Positions 1 through 14,840 of a stretch of 64,000 nt of DNA are shown in pieces. Position numbers and translations under genes: made by a program. Source of the stretch: Struthio camelus (taxonomy: Eukaryota > Chordata > Aves > Struthioniformes > Struthionidae); contig NC_090944.1 in NCBI RefSeq assembly GCF_040807025.1, positions 3,686,068 through 3,750,067 of the forward strand. The letters run 5' to 3'. Within the stretch, counting starts at the first letter, position 1, and the number at the start of each line of letters is the position of its first letter. Below the pieces are notes generated by a model. That model saw only the letters and a list, made by a program, of their open reading frames with translations. It was not told the origin of the DNA and did no database searches.

Positions 1-3000
1 AGACTAGCACCCCCAACACAACACCCAGCTCCACTGAGCAGCCCGAAAACAAGCCTAGCACCCCCAACACAACACCCAGATCCCCCGACACAAGGCCCAG
101 CACCTCCAACACAATGCCCAGCTTCCCTCTGCACCCCCAAAAAAAGCCCAGCCCCCGCAACACAAGCCCATCACCTCAAAAACAAGCCCAGATCCCCTCA
201 ACACTCCCACAAGCTCAACACAACAAACACACAGCCCAGATCCACACAGCAACCCCACAACAAGCCCAGCACCCGCAATACAAGGCCCTGACCACTCAGT
301 ACACCCAGGACAAGCCCAAGACCTCCAAAACAATGCCCAGATCCCCTCAGCACCCCCACTAAAAAAAGACCCAGCACCCGAAATACAAGCCCAGATCCCC
401 TCTGCACCCCCATGACAGCTCCAGATCGCTGCTGCAAGCAGAACACAAGGCCCACCACCCCCAACACAATGCCCAGATCTCCTCTGCGCCATGGAAAAAA
501 GGCCCAGCACGTCGAAAACAAGGCCAGATCCCCTCAGCACCCCCACTACAAGCCCAGCACCTCGAAAACAACGTCCCGATCCCCTCAGCAACCCCACCAC
601 AAGCCCTGCACCCCCAACGCAATGCCCAGATCCCCTCAGCACCCCTACCACAAGCCCAGCACCCCCAACACAATGCCCCGATCCCCTCAGCAACCCCAAA
701 ACAAGGCCCAGATCCCCTCAGCACCCCCAAAACAAGGCCCAGCAGCTCCAACACAACGCCCAGCTCCCCTCTGCACTTCTACAAAAAGCCCAGCAGCCTG
801 CATGACAAGCCCAGCACCTCGAAAACAAGCCCCAGATCCCCTCAGCAGCCCCACCACAACGCCCAGATCCCATGAGCAACCCCCAACACACAGCCCAGAT
901 CCTCTAGGCACCCCCACCACAAGTCCAGCACCCCAAACACAATGCCCAGATCCCGTTCAGTACCCTCATGACAAGAATAGCACCCCCAACACAACACTCA
1001 GCTCCACTGAGCAGCCCGAAAACAAGCCCAGCACCCCCAACACAACACCCAGATCTCCTCTACACCATGGAAAAAAAGGCCCAGCACCTCGAAAACATGC
1101 CCAGATCCCCTCAGCACCCCCACCACAAGGCCCTGATCCCCTCTGCACTCCCAAAACACATGCAGCACCTCAAAAACAAGCCCCTGATCCCCTCAGTACC
1201 CCCAATACAAGGCCCCGATCTCCTCAGCACCCCCACCACAACGCCCAGATCTCCTCTACACCACGGAAAAAAGGCCCAGCACCTCGAAAACATGGCCAGA
1301 TCCCCTCAGCACCCCCACTACAAGCCCCGCACCTCCAAAACAATGCCCCAGATCACCTCAGCAGCCCCACCACAACGCCCAGATCCCCTCTGCACCCCCA
1401 ATGCAATGCCCAGATCCCCTCAGCACCACTATGACAAGTCCAGCACCCCCAACACAAGGCCCAGATCCCCTAAGCACCCCCACAACAAAGCCCAGCACCC
1501 CAAACACAACGCCCAGATCCCCTCAGCACCCCCACCACAAGCCCAGCACCCCCAACACAACGCCCAGATCCCGTTCAGTACCCTCATGACAAGACTTACA
1601 CCCCCAACACAACACTCAGCTCCACTGAGCAGCCCGAAAACAAGCCTAGCACCCCCAACACAACACCCAGATCCCCCGACACAAGGCCCAGCACCTCCAA
1701 CACAATGCCCAGCTCCCCTCTGCACCCCCACCACAAGCCCAGCACCCGCAACACAAGCCCAACACCTCAAAAACAAGCCCATGATCCCCTCAACACTCCC
1801 ACAAGCTCAACACAACAAACACACAGCCCAGATCCACACAGCAACCCCACAACAAGCCCAGCACCCGCAATACAAGGCCCTGACCACTCAGTACACCCAG
1901 GACAAGCCCAAGACCTCCAAAACAATGCCCAGATCCCCTCAGCACCCCCACTAAAAAAAGACCCAGCACCCGAAATACAAGCCCAGATCCCCTCTGCACC
2001 CCCATGACAGCTCCAGATCGCTGCTGCAAGCAGAACACAAGGCCCACCACCCCCAACACAATGCCCAGATCTCCTCTGCGCCACGGAAAAAAGGCCCAGC
2101 ACGTCGAAAACAAGGCCAGATCCCCTCAGCACCCCCACTACAAGCCCAGCACCTCGAAAACAACGTCCCGATCCCCTCAGCAACCCCACCACAAGCCCTG
2201 CACCCCCAACGCAATGCCCAGATCCCCTCAGCACCCCTACCACAAGCCCAGCACCCCCAACACAATGCCCCGATCCCCTCAGCAACCCCAAAACAAGGCC
2301 CAGATCCCCTCAGCACCCCCAAAACAAGGCCCAGCAGCTCCAACACAACGCCCAGCTCCCCTCTGCACTTCTACAAAAAGCCCAGCAGCCTGCATGACAA
2401 GCCCAGCACCTCGAAAACAAGCCCCAGATCCCCTCAGCAGCCCCACCACAACGCCCAGATCCCATGAGCAACCCCCAACACACAGCCCAGATCCCCTAGG
2501 CACTCCCACCACAAGGCCAGCACCTCCAAAACAATGCCCAGATCCCCTCAGCACCCCCACCACAAGTCCAGCACCCCAAACACAATGCCCAGATCCCGTT
2601 CAGTACCCTCATGACAAGAATAGCACCCCCAACACAACACTCAGCTCCACTGAGCAGCCCGAAAACAAGCCCAGCACCCCCAACACAACACCCAGATCTC
2701 CTCTACACCACGGAAAAAAAGGCCCAGCACCTCGAAAACATGGCCAGATCCCCTCAGCACCCCCACTACAAGCCCCGCACCTCCAAAACAATGCCCCAGA
2801 TCACCTCAGCAGCCCCACCACAACGCCCAGATCCCCTCTGCACCCCCAACGCAATGCCCAGATCCCCTCAGCACCACTATGACAAGTCCAGCACCCCCAA
2901 CACAAGGCCCAGATCCCCTAAGCACCCCCACAACAAAGCCCAGCACCCCAAACACAACGCCCAGATCCCCTCAGCACCCCCACCACAAGCCCAGCACCCC

Positions 3001-6000
3001 CAACACAACGCCCAGATCCCGTTCAGTACCCTCATGACAAGAATAGCACCCCCAACACAACACCCAGCTCCACTGAGCAGCCCGAAAACAAGCCTAGCAC
3101 CCCCAACACAACACCCAGATCCCCCGACACAAGGCCCAGCACCTCCAACACAATGCCCAGCTCCCCTCTGCACCCCCAAAACAAGCCCAGCACCCGCAAC
3201 ACAAGCCCATCACCTCAAAAACAAGCCCAGATCCCCTCAACACTCCCACAAGCTCAACACAACAAACACACAGCCCAGATCCACACAGCAACCCCACAAC
3301 AAGCCCAGCACCCGCAATACAAGGCCCTGACCACTCAGTACACCCAGGACAAGCCCAAGACCTCCAAAACAATGCCCAGATCCCCTCAGCACCCCCACTA
3401 AAAAAAGACCCAGCACCCGAAATACAAGCCCAGATCCCCTCTGCACCCCCATGACAGCTCCAGATCGCTGCTGCAAGCAGAACACAAGGCCCACCACCCC
3501 CAACACAATGCCCAGATCTCCTCTGCGCCACGGAAAAAAGGCCCAGCACGTCGAAAACAAGGCCAGATCCCCTCAGCACCCCCACTACAAGCCCAGCACC
3601 TCGAAAACAACGTCCCGATCCCCTCAGCAACCCCACCACAAGCCCTGCACCCCCAACGCAATGCCCAGATCCCCTCAGCACCCCTACCACAAGCCCAGCA
3701 CCCCCAACACAATGCCCCGATCCCCTCAGCAACCCCAAAACAAGGCCCAGATCCCCTCAGCACCCCCAAAACAAGGCCCAGCAGCTCCAACACAACGCCC
3801 AGCTCCCCTCTGCACTTCTACAAAAAGCCCAGCAGCCTGCATGACAAGCCCAGCACCTCGAAAACAAGCCCCAGATCCCCTCAGCAGCCCCACCACAACG
3901 CCCAGATCCCATGAGCAACCCCCAACACACAGCCCAGATCCTCTAGGCACCCCCACCACAAGTCCAGCACCCCAAACACAATGCCCAGATCCCGTTCAGT
4001 ACCCTCATGACAAGAATAGCACCCCCAACACAACACTCAGCTCCACTGAGCAGCCCGAAAACAAGCCCAGCACCCCCAACACAACACCCAGATCTCCTCT
4101 ACACCATGGAAAAAAAGGCCCAGCACCTCGAAAACATGCCCAGATCCCCTCAGCACCCCCACCACAAGGCCCTGATCCCCTCTGCACTCCCAAAACACAT
4201 GCAGCACCTCAAAAACAAGCCCCTGATCCCCTCAGTACCCCCAATACAAGGCCCCGATCTCCTCAGCACCCCCACCACAACGCCCAGATCTCCTCTACAC
4301 CACGGAAAAAAGGCCCAGCACCTCGAAAACATGGCCAGATCCCCTCAGCACCCCCACTACAAGCCCCGCACCTCCAAAACAATGCCCCAGATCACCTCAG
4401 CAGCCCCACCACAACGCCCAGATCCCCTCTGCACCCCCAATGCAATGCCCAGATCCCCTCAGCACCACTATGACAAGTCCAGCACCCCCAACACAAGGCC
4501 CAGATCCCCTAAGCACCCCCACAACAAAGCCCAGCACCCCAAACACAACGCCCAGATCCCCTCAGCACCCCCACCACAAGCCCAGCACCCCCAACACAAC
4601 GCCCAGATCCCGTTCAGTACCCTCATGACAAGACTAGCACCCCCAACACAACACTCAGCTCCACTGAGCAGCCCGAAAACAAGCTTAGCACCCCCAACAC
4701 AACACCCAGATCCCCCGACACAAGGCCCAGCACCTCCAACACAATGCCCAGCTCCCCTCTGCACCCCCAAAACAAGCCCAGCACCCGCAACACAAGCCCA
4801 ACACCTCAAAAACAAGCCCATGATCCCCTCAGCACTCCCACAAGCTCAACACAACAAACACACAGCCCAGATCCACACAGCAACCCCACAACAAGCCCAG
4901 CACCCGCAATACAAGGCCCTGACCACTCAGTACACCCAGGACAAGCCCAAGACCTCCAAAACAATGCCCAGATCCCCTCAGCACCCCCACTAAAAAAAGA
5001 CCCAGCACCCGAAATACAAGCCCAGATCCCCTCTGCACCCCCATGACAGCTCCAGATCGCTGCTGCAAGCAGAACACAAGGCCCACCATCCCCAACACAA
5101 TGCCCAGATCTCCTCTGCGCCATGGAAAAAAGGCCCAGCACGTCGAAAACAAGGCCAGATCCCCTCAGCACCCCCACTACAAGCCCAGCACCTCGAAAAC
5201 AACGTCCCGATCCCCTCAGCAACCCCACCACAAGCCCTGCACCCCCAACGCAATGCCCAGATCCCCTCAGCACCCCTACCACAAGCCCAGCACCCCCAAC
5301 ACAATGCCCCGATCCCCTCAGCAACCCCAAAACAAGGCCCAGATCCCCTCAGCACCCCCAAAACAAGGCCCAGCAGCTCCAACACAACGCCCAGCTCCCC
5401 TCTGCACTTCTACAAAAAGCCCAGCAGCCTGCATGACAAGCCCAGCACCTCGAAAACAAGCCCCAGATCCCCTCAGCAGCCCCACCACAACGCCCAGATC
5501 CCATGAGCAACCCCCAACACACAGCCCAGATCCCCTAGGCACTCCCACCACAAGGCCAGCACCTCCAAAACAATGCCCAGATCCCCTCAGCACCCCCACC
5601 ACAAGTCCAGCACCCCAAACACAATGCCCAGATCCCGTTCAGTACCCTCATGACAAGAATAGCACCCCCAACACAACACTCAGCTCCACTGAGCAGCCCG
5701 AAAACAAGCCCAGCACCCCCAACACAACACCCAGATCTCCTCTACACCACGGAAAAAAAGGCCCAGCACCTCGAAAACATGGCCAGATCCCCTCAGCACC
5801 CCCACTACAAGCCCCGCACCTCCAAAACAATGCCCCAGATCACCTCAGCAGCCCCACCACAACGCCCAGATCCCCTCTGCACCCCCAATGCAATGCCCAG
5901 ATCCCCTCAGCACCACTATGACAAGTCCAGCACCCCCAACACAAGGCCCAGATCCCCTAAGCACCCCCACAACAAAGCCCAGCACCCCAAACACAACGCC

Positions 6001-9000
6001 CAGATCCCCTCAGCACCCCCACCACAAGCCCAGCACCCCCAACACAACGCCCAGATCCCGTTCAGTACCCTCATGACAAGACTAGCACCCCCAACACAAC
6101 ACTCAGCTCCACTGAGCAGCCCGAAAACAAGCCTAGCACCCCCAACACAACACCCAGATCCCCCGACACAAGGCCCAGCACCTCCAACACAATGCCCAGC
6201 TCCCCTCTGCACCCCCACCACAAGCCCAGCACCCGCAACACAAGCCCAACACCTCAAAAACAAGCCCATGATCCCCTCAACACTCCCACAAGCTCAACAC
6301 AACAAACACACAGCCCAGATCCACACAGCAACCCCACAACAAGCCCAGCACCCGCAATACAAGGCCCTGACCACTCAGTACACCCAGGACAAGCCCAAGA
6401 CCTCCAAAACAATGCCCAGATCCCCTCAGCACCCCCACTAAAAAAAGACCCAGCACCCGAAATACAAGCCCAGATCCCCTCTGCACCCCCATGACAGCTC
6501 CAGATCGCTGCTGCAAGCAGAACACAAGGCCCACCACCCCCAACACAATGCCCAGATCTCCTCTGCGCCACGGAAAAAAGGCCCAGCACGTCGAAAACAA
6601 GGCCAGATCCCCTCAGCACCCCCACTACAAGCCCAGCACCTCGAAAACAACGTCCCGATCCCCTCAGCAACCCCACCACAAGCCCTGCACCCCCAACGCA
6701 ATACCCAGATCCCCTCAGCACCCCTACCACAAGCCCAGCACCCCCAACACAATGCCCCGATCCCCTCAGCACCCCCAAAACAAGTCCCAGCAGCTCCAAC
6801 ACAACGCCCAGCTCCCCTCTGCACTTCTACAAAAAGCCCAGCAGCCTGCATGACAAGCCCCGCACCTCCAAAACAAGCCCCAGATCCCCTCAGCAGCCCC
6901 ACCACAACGCCCAGATCCCATGAGCAACCCCCAACACACAGCCCAGATCCCCTAGGCACTCCCACCACAAGGCCAGCACCTCCAAAACAATGCCCAGATC
7001 CCCTCAGCACCCCCACCACAAGTCCAGCACCCCAAACACAATGCCCAGATCCCGTTCAGTACCCTCATGACAAGAATAGCACCCCCAACACAACACTCAG
7101 CTCCACTGAGCAGCCCGAAAACAAGCCCAGCACCCCCAACACAACACCCAGATCTCCTCTGCACCACGGAAAAAAAGGCCCAGCACCTCGAAAACATGCC
7201 CAGATCCCCTCAGCACCCCCACTACAAGCCCCGCACCTCCAAAACAATGCCCCAGATCACCTCAGCAGCCCCACCACAACGCCCAGATCCCCTCTGCACC
7301 CCCAATGCAATGCCCAGATCCCCTCAGCACCACTATGACAAGTCCAGCACCCCCAACACAAGGCCCAGATCCCCTAAGCACCCCCACAACAAAGCCCAGC
7401 ACCCCAAACACAACGCCCAGATCCCCTCAGCACCCCCACCACAAGCCCAGCACCCCCAACACAACGCCCAGATCCCGTTCAGTACCCTCATGACAAGACT
7501 AGCACCCCCAACACAACACTCAGCTCCACTGAGCAGCCCGAAAACAAGCCTAGCACCCCCAACACAACACCCAGATCCCCCGACACAAGGCCCAGCACCT
7601 CCAACACAATGCCCAGCTCCCCTCTGCACCCCCAAAACAAGCCCAGCACCCGCAACACAAGCCCAACACCTCAAAAACAAGCCCATGATCCCCTCAGCAC
7701 TCCCACAAGCTCAACACAACAAACACACAGCCCAGATCCACACAGCAACCCCACAACAAGCCCAGCACCCGCAATACAAGGCCCTGACCACTCAGTACAC
7801 CCAGGACAAGCCCAAGACCTCCAAAACAATGCCCAGATCCCCTCAGCACCCCCACTAAAAAAAGACCCAGCACCCGAAATACAAGCCCAGATCCCCTCTG
7901 CACCCCCATGACAGCTCCAGATCGCTGCTGCAAGCAGAACACAAGGCCCACCATCCCCAACACAATGCCCAGATCTCCTCTGCGCCATGGAAAAAAGGCC
8001 CAGCACGTCGAAAACAAGGCCAGATCCCCTCAGCACCCCCACTACAAGCCCAGCACCTCGAAAACAACGTCCCGATCCCCTCAGCAACCCCACCACAAGC
8101 CCTGCACCCCCAACGCAATGCCCAGATCCCCTCAGCACCCCTACCACAAGCCCAGCACCCCCAACACAATGCCCCGATCCCCTCAGCAACCCCAAAACAA
8201 GGCCCAGATCCCCTCAGCACCCCCAAAACAAGGCCCAGCAGCTCCAACACAACGCCCAGCTCCCCTCTGCACTTCTACAAAAAGCCCAGCAGCCTGCATG
8301 ACAAGCCCAGCACCTCGAAAACAAGCCCCAGATCCCCTCAGCAGCCCCACCACAACGCCCAGATCCCATGAGCAACCCCCAACACACAGCCCAGATCCCC
8401 TAGGCACTCCCACCACAAGGCCAGCACCTCCAAAACAATGCCCAGATCCCCTCAGCACCCCCACCACAAGTCCAGCACCCCAAACACAATGCCCAGATCC
8501 CGTTCAGTACCCTCATGACAAGAATAGCACCCCCAACACAACACTCAGCTCCACTGAGCAGCCCGAAAACAAGCCCAGCACCCCCAACACAACACCCAGA
8601 TCTCCTCTACACCACGGAAAAAAAGGCCCAGCACCTCGAAAACATGGCCAGATCCCCTCAGCACCCCCACTACAAGCCCCGCACCTCCAAAACAATGCCC
8701 CAGATCACCTCAGCAGCCCCACCACAACGCCCAGATCCCCTCTGCACCCCCAATGCAATGCCCAGATCCCCTCAGCACCACTATGACAAGTCCAGCACCC
8801 CCAACACAAGGCCCAGATCCCCTAAGCACCCCCACAACAAAGCCCAGCACCCCAAACACAACGCCCAGATCCCCTCAGCACCCCCACCACAAGCCCAGCA
8901 CCCCCAACACAACGCCCAGATCCCGTTCAGTACCCTCATGACAAGACTAGCACCCCCAACACAACACTCAGCTCCACTGAGCAGCCCGAAAACAAGCCTA

Positions 9001-10439
9001 GCACCCCCAACACAACACCCAGATCCCCCGACACAAGGCCCAGCACCTCCAACACAATGCCCAGCTCCCCTCTGCACCCCCACCACAAGCCCAGCACCCG
9101 CAACACAAGCCCAACACCTCAAAAACAAGCCCATGATCCCCTCAGCACTCCCACAAGCTCAACACAACAAACACACAGCCCAGATCCACACAGCAACCCC
9201 ACAACAAGCCCAGCACCCGCAATACAAGGCCCTGACCACTCAGTACACCCAGGACAAGCCCAAGACCTCCAAAACAATGCCCAGATCCCCTCAGCACCCC
9301 CACTAAAAAAAGACCCAGCACCCAAAATACAAGCCCAGATCCCCTCTGCACCCCCATGACAGCTCCAGATCGCTGCTGCAAGCAGAACACAAGGCCCACC
9401 ACCCCCAACACAATGCCCAGATCTCCTCTGCGCCACGGAAAAAAGGCCCAGCACGTCGAAAACAAGGCCAGATCCCCTCAGCACCCCCACTACAAGCCCA
9501 GCACCTCGAAAACAACGTCCCGATCCCCTCAGCAACCCCACCACAAGCCCTGCACCCCCAACGCAATACCCAGATCCCCTCAGCACCCCTACCACAAGCC
9601 CAGCACCCCCAACACAATGCCCCGATCCCCTCAGCACCCCCAAAACAAGTCCCAGCAGCTCCAACACAACGCCCAGCTCCCCTCTGCACTTCTACAAAAA
9701 GCCCAGCAGCCTGCATGACAAGCCCAGCACCTCGAAAACAAGCCCCAGATCCCCTCAGCAGCCCCACCACAACGCCCAGATCCCATGAGCAACCCCCAAC
9801 ACACAGCCCAGATCCCCTAGGCACTCCCACCACAAGGCCAGCACCTCCAAAACAATGCCCAGATCCCCTCAGCACCCCCACCACAAGTCCAGCACCCCAA
9901 ACACAATGCCCAGATCCCGTTCAGTACCCTCATGACAAGAATAGCACCCCCAACACAACACTCAGCTCCACTGAGCAGCCCGAAAACAAGCCCAGCACCC
10001 CCAACACAACACCCAGATCTCCTCTACACCACGGAAAAAAAGGCCCAGCACCTCGAAAACATGGCCAGATCCCCTCAGCACCCCCACTACAAGCCCCGCA
10101 CCTCCAAAACAATGCCCCAGATCACCTCAGCAGCCCCACCACAACGCCCAGATCCCCTCTGCACCCCCAACGCAATGCCCAGATCCCCTCAGCACCACTA
10201 TGACAAGTCCAGCACCCCCAACACAAGGCCCAGATCCCCTAAGCACCCCCACAACAAAGCCCAGCACCCCCAACACAACGCCCAGATCCCGTTCAGTACC
10301 CTCATGACAAGACCAGCACCCCCAACACAACACTCAGCTCCACTGAGCAGCCCGAAAACAAGCCTAGCACCCCCAACACAACACCCAGATCCCCCGACAC
10401 AAGGCCCAGCACCTCCAACACAATGCCCAGCTCCCCTCT

Positions 10440-10935
10440 GCACCCCCAAAACAAGGCTAGCACCCTGCATGACAAGCCCAGCACCTCGAAAACAAGCCCA
10501 TGATCCCCTCAGCACCCCCACCACAAGCCCCAGACCCCCTCGGCACTCCCCCAAGCCCAACACAACAAACACACCACCCAGATCCCCTCCGCACCCCCAA
10601 AACAAGGCCCTGATCCCATCTGCACTCCCAAAACAAGGCCCAGCACTCCCACAACAAGCCCAGCACCCCCAGTGCAAGACCTAGCTCTCCTCAGCACCCC
10701 CACCACAAGCCCAGCACCCCCAACACAACGCCCAGATCCCCTCAGCACCCCCACCACAAGGCCCTGATCCCCTCTGCACTCCCAAAACACATCCAGCACC
10801 TCAAAAACAAGCCCCTGATCCCCTCAGTACCCCCAATACAAGGCCCCGATCTCCTCAGCACCCCCACCACAACGCCCAGATCCCCTCTGCACCCCCACCA
10901 CAAGCCCAGCACCCCCAACACAACGCCCAGATCTC
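10440..10935. repeat. Variant block inside the array, copy 1
   Basis: This ~500-bp block begins around GGCTAGCACCCTGCATGAC and contains a stretch with CAGTGCAAGACCTAGCTCTC, neither of which occurs in the common higher-order unit. It explains most of the enlarged 2,279-bp spacing between the anchors at 9356 and 11635. A near-identical block lies at about 14,340-14,840. Confidence 0.75.
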
Positions 10936-13900
10936 CTCTACACCACGGAAAAAAGGCCCAGCACCTCGAAAACATGGCCAGATCCCCTCAGCACCCCCAC
11001 TACAAGCCCCGCACCTCCAAAACAATGCCCCAGATCACCTCAGCAGCCCCACCACAACGCCCAGATCCCCTCTGCACCCCCAATGCAATGCCCAGATCCC
11101 CTCAGCACCACTATGACAAGTCCAGCACCCCCAACACAAGGCCCAGATCCCCTAAGCACCCCCACAACAAAGCCCAGCACCCCAAACACAACGCCCAGAT
11201 CCCCTCAGCACCCCCACCACAAGCCCAGCACCCCCAACACAACGCCCAGATCCCGTTCAGTACCCTCATGACAAGACTAGCACCCCCAACACAACACCCA
11301 GATCCCCCGACACAAGGCCCAGCACCTCCAACACAATGCCCAGCTCCCCTCTGCACCCCCAAAACAAGCCCAGCACCCGCAACACAAGCCCAACACCTCA
11401 AAAACAAGCCCATGATCCCCTCAACACTCCCACAAGCTCAACACAACAAACACACAGCCCAGATCCACACAGCAACCCCACAACAAGCCCAGCACCCGCA
11501 ATACAAGGCCCTGACCACTCAGTACACCCAGGACAAGCCCAAGACCTCCAAAACAATGCCCAGATCCCCTCAGCACCCCCACTAAAAAAAGACCCAGCAC
11601 CCGAAATACAAGCCCAGATCCCCTCTGCACCCCCATGACAGCTCCAGATCGCTGCTGCAAGCAGAACACAAGGCCCACCACCCCCAACACAATGCCCAGA
11701 TCTCCTCTGCGCCACGGAAAAAAGGCCCAGCACGTCGAAAACAAGGCCAGATCCCCTCAGCACCCCCACTACAAGCCCAGCACCTCGAAAACAACGTCCC
11801 GATCCCCTCAGCAACCCCACCACAAGCCCTGCACCCCCAACGCAATGCCCAGATCCCCTCAGCACCCCTACCACAAGCCCAGCACCCCCAACACAATGCC
11901 CCGATCCCCTCAGCAACCCCAAAACAAGGCCCAGATCCCCTCAGCACCCCCAAAACAAGGCCCAGCAGCTCCAACACAACGCCCAGCTCCCCTCTGCACT
12001 TCTACAAAAAGCCCAGCAGCCTGCATGACAAGCCCAGCACCTCGAAAACAAGCCCCAGATCCCCTCAGCAGCCCCACCACAACGCCCAGATCCCATGAGC
12101 AACCCCCAACACACAGCCCAGATCCCCTAGGCACCCCCACCACAAGTCCAGCACCCCAAACACAATGCCCAGATCCCGTTCAGTACCCTCATGACAAGAA
12201 TAGCACCCCCAACACAACACTCAGCTCCACTGAGCAGCCCGAAAACAAACCCAGCACCCCCAACACAACACCCAGATCTCCTCTACACCTTGAAAAAAAG
12301 GCCCAGCACCTCGAAAACATGCCCAGATCCCCTCAGCACCCCCACCACAAGGCCCTGATCCCCTCTGCACCCCCACCACAAGCCCAGCACCCCCAACACA
12401 ACGCCCAGATCTCCTCTGCACCACGGAAAAAAAGGCCCAGCACCTCGAAAACATGGCCAGATCCCCTCAGCACCCCCACTACAAGCCCTGCACCTCCAAA
12501 ACAATGCCCCAGATCACCTCAGCAGCCCCACCACAACGCCCAGATCCCCTCTGCACCCCCAACGCAAGGCCCAGATCCCCTCAGCACCACTATGACAAGT
12601 CCAGCACCCCCAACACAAGGCCCAGATCCCCTAAGCACCCCCACAACAAAGCCCAGCACCCCAAACACAACGCCCAGATCCCCTCAGCACCCCCACCACA
12701 AGCCCAGCACCCCCAACACAACGCCCAGATCCCGTTCAGTACCCTCATGACAAGACTAGCACCCCCAACACAACACTCAGCTCCACTGAGCAGCCCGAAA
12801 ACAAGCCTAGCACCCCCAACACAACACCCAGATCTGCAAAAACAAGGCCCAGCACCTCCAACACAATGCCCAGCTCCCCTCTGCACCCCCAAAACAAGCC
12901 CAGCACCCGCAACACAAGCCCAACACCTCAAAAACAAGCCCATGATCCCCTCAACACTCCCACAAGCTCAACACAACAAACACACCACCCAGATCCACAC
13001 AGCAACCCCACAACAAGCCCAGCACCCGCAATACAAGGCCCTGACCACTCAGTACACCCAGGACAAGCCCAAGACCTCCAAAACAATGCCCAGATCCCCT
13101 CAGCACCCCCACTAAAAAAAGACCCAGCACCCAAAATACAAGCCCAGATCCCCTCTGCACCCCCATGACAGCTCCAGATCGCTGCTGCAAGCAGAACACA
13201 AGGCCCACCACCCCCAACACAATGCCCAGATCTCCTCTGCGCCACGGAAAAAAGGCCCAGCACGTCGAAAACAAGGCCAGATCCCCTCAGCACCCCCACT
13301 ACAAGCCCAGCACCTCGAAAACAACGTCCCGATCCCCTCAGCAACCCCACCACAAGCCCTGCACCCCCAACGCAATGCCCAGATCCCCTCAGCACCCCTA
13401 CCACAAGCCCAGCACCCCCAACACAATGCCCCGATCCCCTCAGCAACCCCAAAACAAGGCCCAGATCCCCTCAGCACCCCCAAAACAAGGCCCAGCAGCT
13501 CCAACACAACGCCCAGCTCCCCTCTGCACTTCTACAAAAAGCCCAGCAGCCTGCATGACAAGCCCAGCACCTCGAAAACAAGCCCCAGATCCCCTCAGCA
13601 GCCCCACCACAACGCCCAGATCCCATGAGCAACCCCCAACACACAGCCCAGATCCCCTAGGCACTCCCACCACAAGGCCAGCACCTCCAAAACAATGCCC
13701 AGATCCCCTCAGCACCCCCACCACAAGTCCAGCACCCCAAACACAACGCCCAGATCCCGTTCAGTACCCTCATGACAAGACCAGCACCCCCAACACAACA
13801 CTCAGCTCCACTGAGCAGCCCGAAAACAAGCCCAGCACCCCCAACACAACACCCAGATCTCCTCTACACCACGGAAAAAAATGCCCAGCACCTCGAAAAC

Positions 13901-14339
13901 ATGCCCAGATCCCCTCAGCACCCCCACTACAAGCCCCGCACCTCCAAAACAATGCCCCAGATCACCTCAGCAGCCCCACCACAACGCCCAGATCCCCTCT
14001 GCACCCCCAATGCAATGCCCAGATCCCCTCAGCACCACTATGACAAGTCCAGCACCCCCAACACAAGGCCCAGATCCCCTAAGCACCCCCACAACAAAGC
14101 CCAGCACCCCAAACACAACGCCCAGATCCCCTCAGCACCCCCACCACAAGCCCAGCACCCCCAACACAACGCCCAGATCCCGTTCAGTACCCTCATGACA
14201 AGACCAGCACCCCCAACACAACACTCAGCTCCACTGAGCAGCCCGAAAACAAGCCTAGCACCCCCAACACAACACCCAGATCCCCTGACACAAGGCCCAG
14301 CACCTCCAACACAATGCCCAGCTCCCCTCCGCACCCCCA

Positions 14340-14840
14340 AAACAAGGCTAGCACCCTGCATGACAAGCCCAGCACCTCGAAAACAAGCCCATGATCCCCT
14401 CAGCACCCCCACCCCAAGCCCAGCACTCCCAACACAAGCCCCAGACCCCCTTGGCACTCCCCCAAGCCCAACACAACAAACACACCACCCAGATCCCCTC
14501 CGCACCCCCAAAACAAGGCCCTGATCCCATCTGCACTCCCAAAACAAGGCCCAGCACTCCCACAACAAGCCCAGCACCCCCAGTGCAAGACCTAGCTCTC
14601 CTCAGCACCCCCACCACAAGCCCAGCACCCCCAACACAACGCCCAGATCCCCTCAGCACCCCCACCACAAGGCCCTGATCCCCTCTGCACTCCCAAAACA
14701 CATCCAGCACCTCAAAAACAAGCCCCTGATCCCCTCAGTACCCCCAATACAAGGCCCCGATCTCCTCAGCACCCCCACCACAATGCCCAGATCCCCTCTG
14801 CACCCCCACCACAAGCCCAGCACCCCCAACACAACGCCCA
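14340..14840. repeat. Variant block inside the array, copy 2
   Basis: This is the second copy of the block seen at about 10,440-10,935. It differs mainly by about one half-unit of extra sequence near 14,410-14,440 and a few substitutions. It lies near the transition from the homogenised to the diverged part of the array. Confidence 0.75.
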
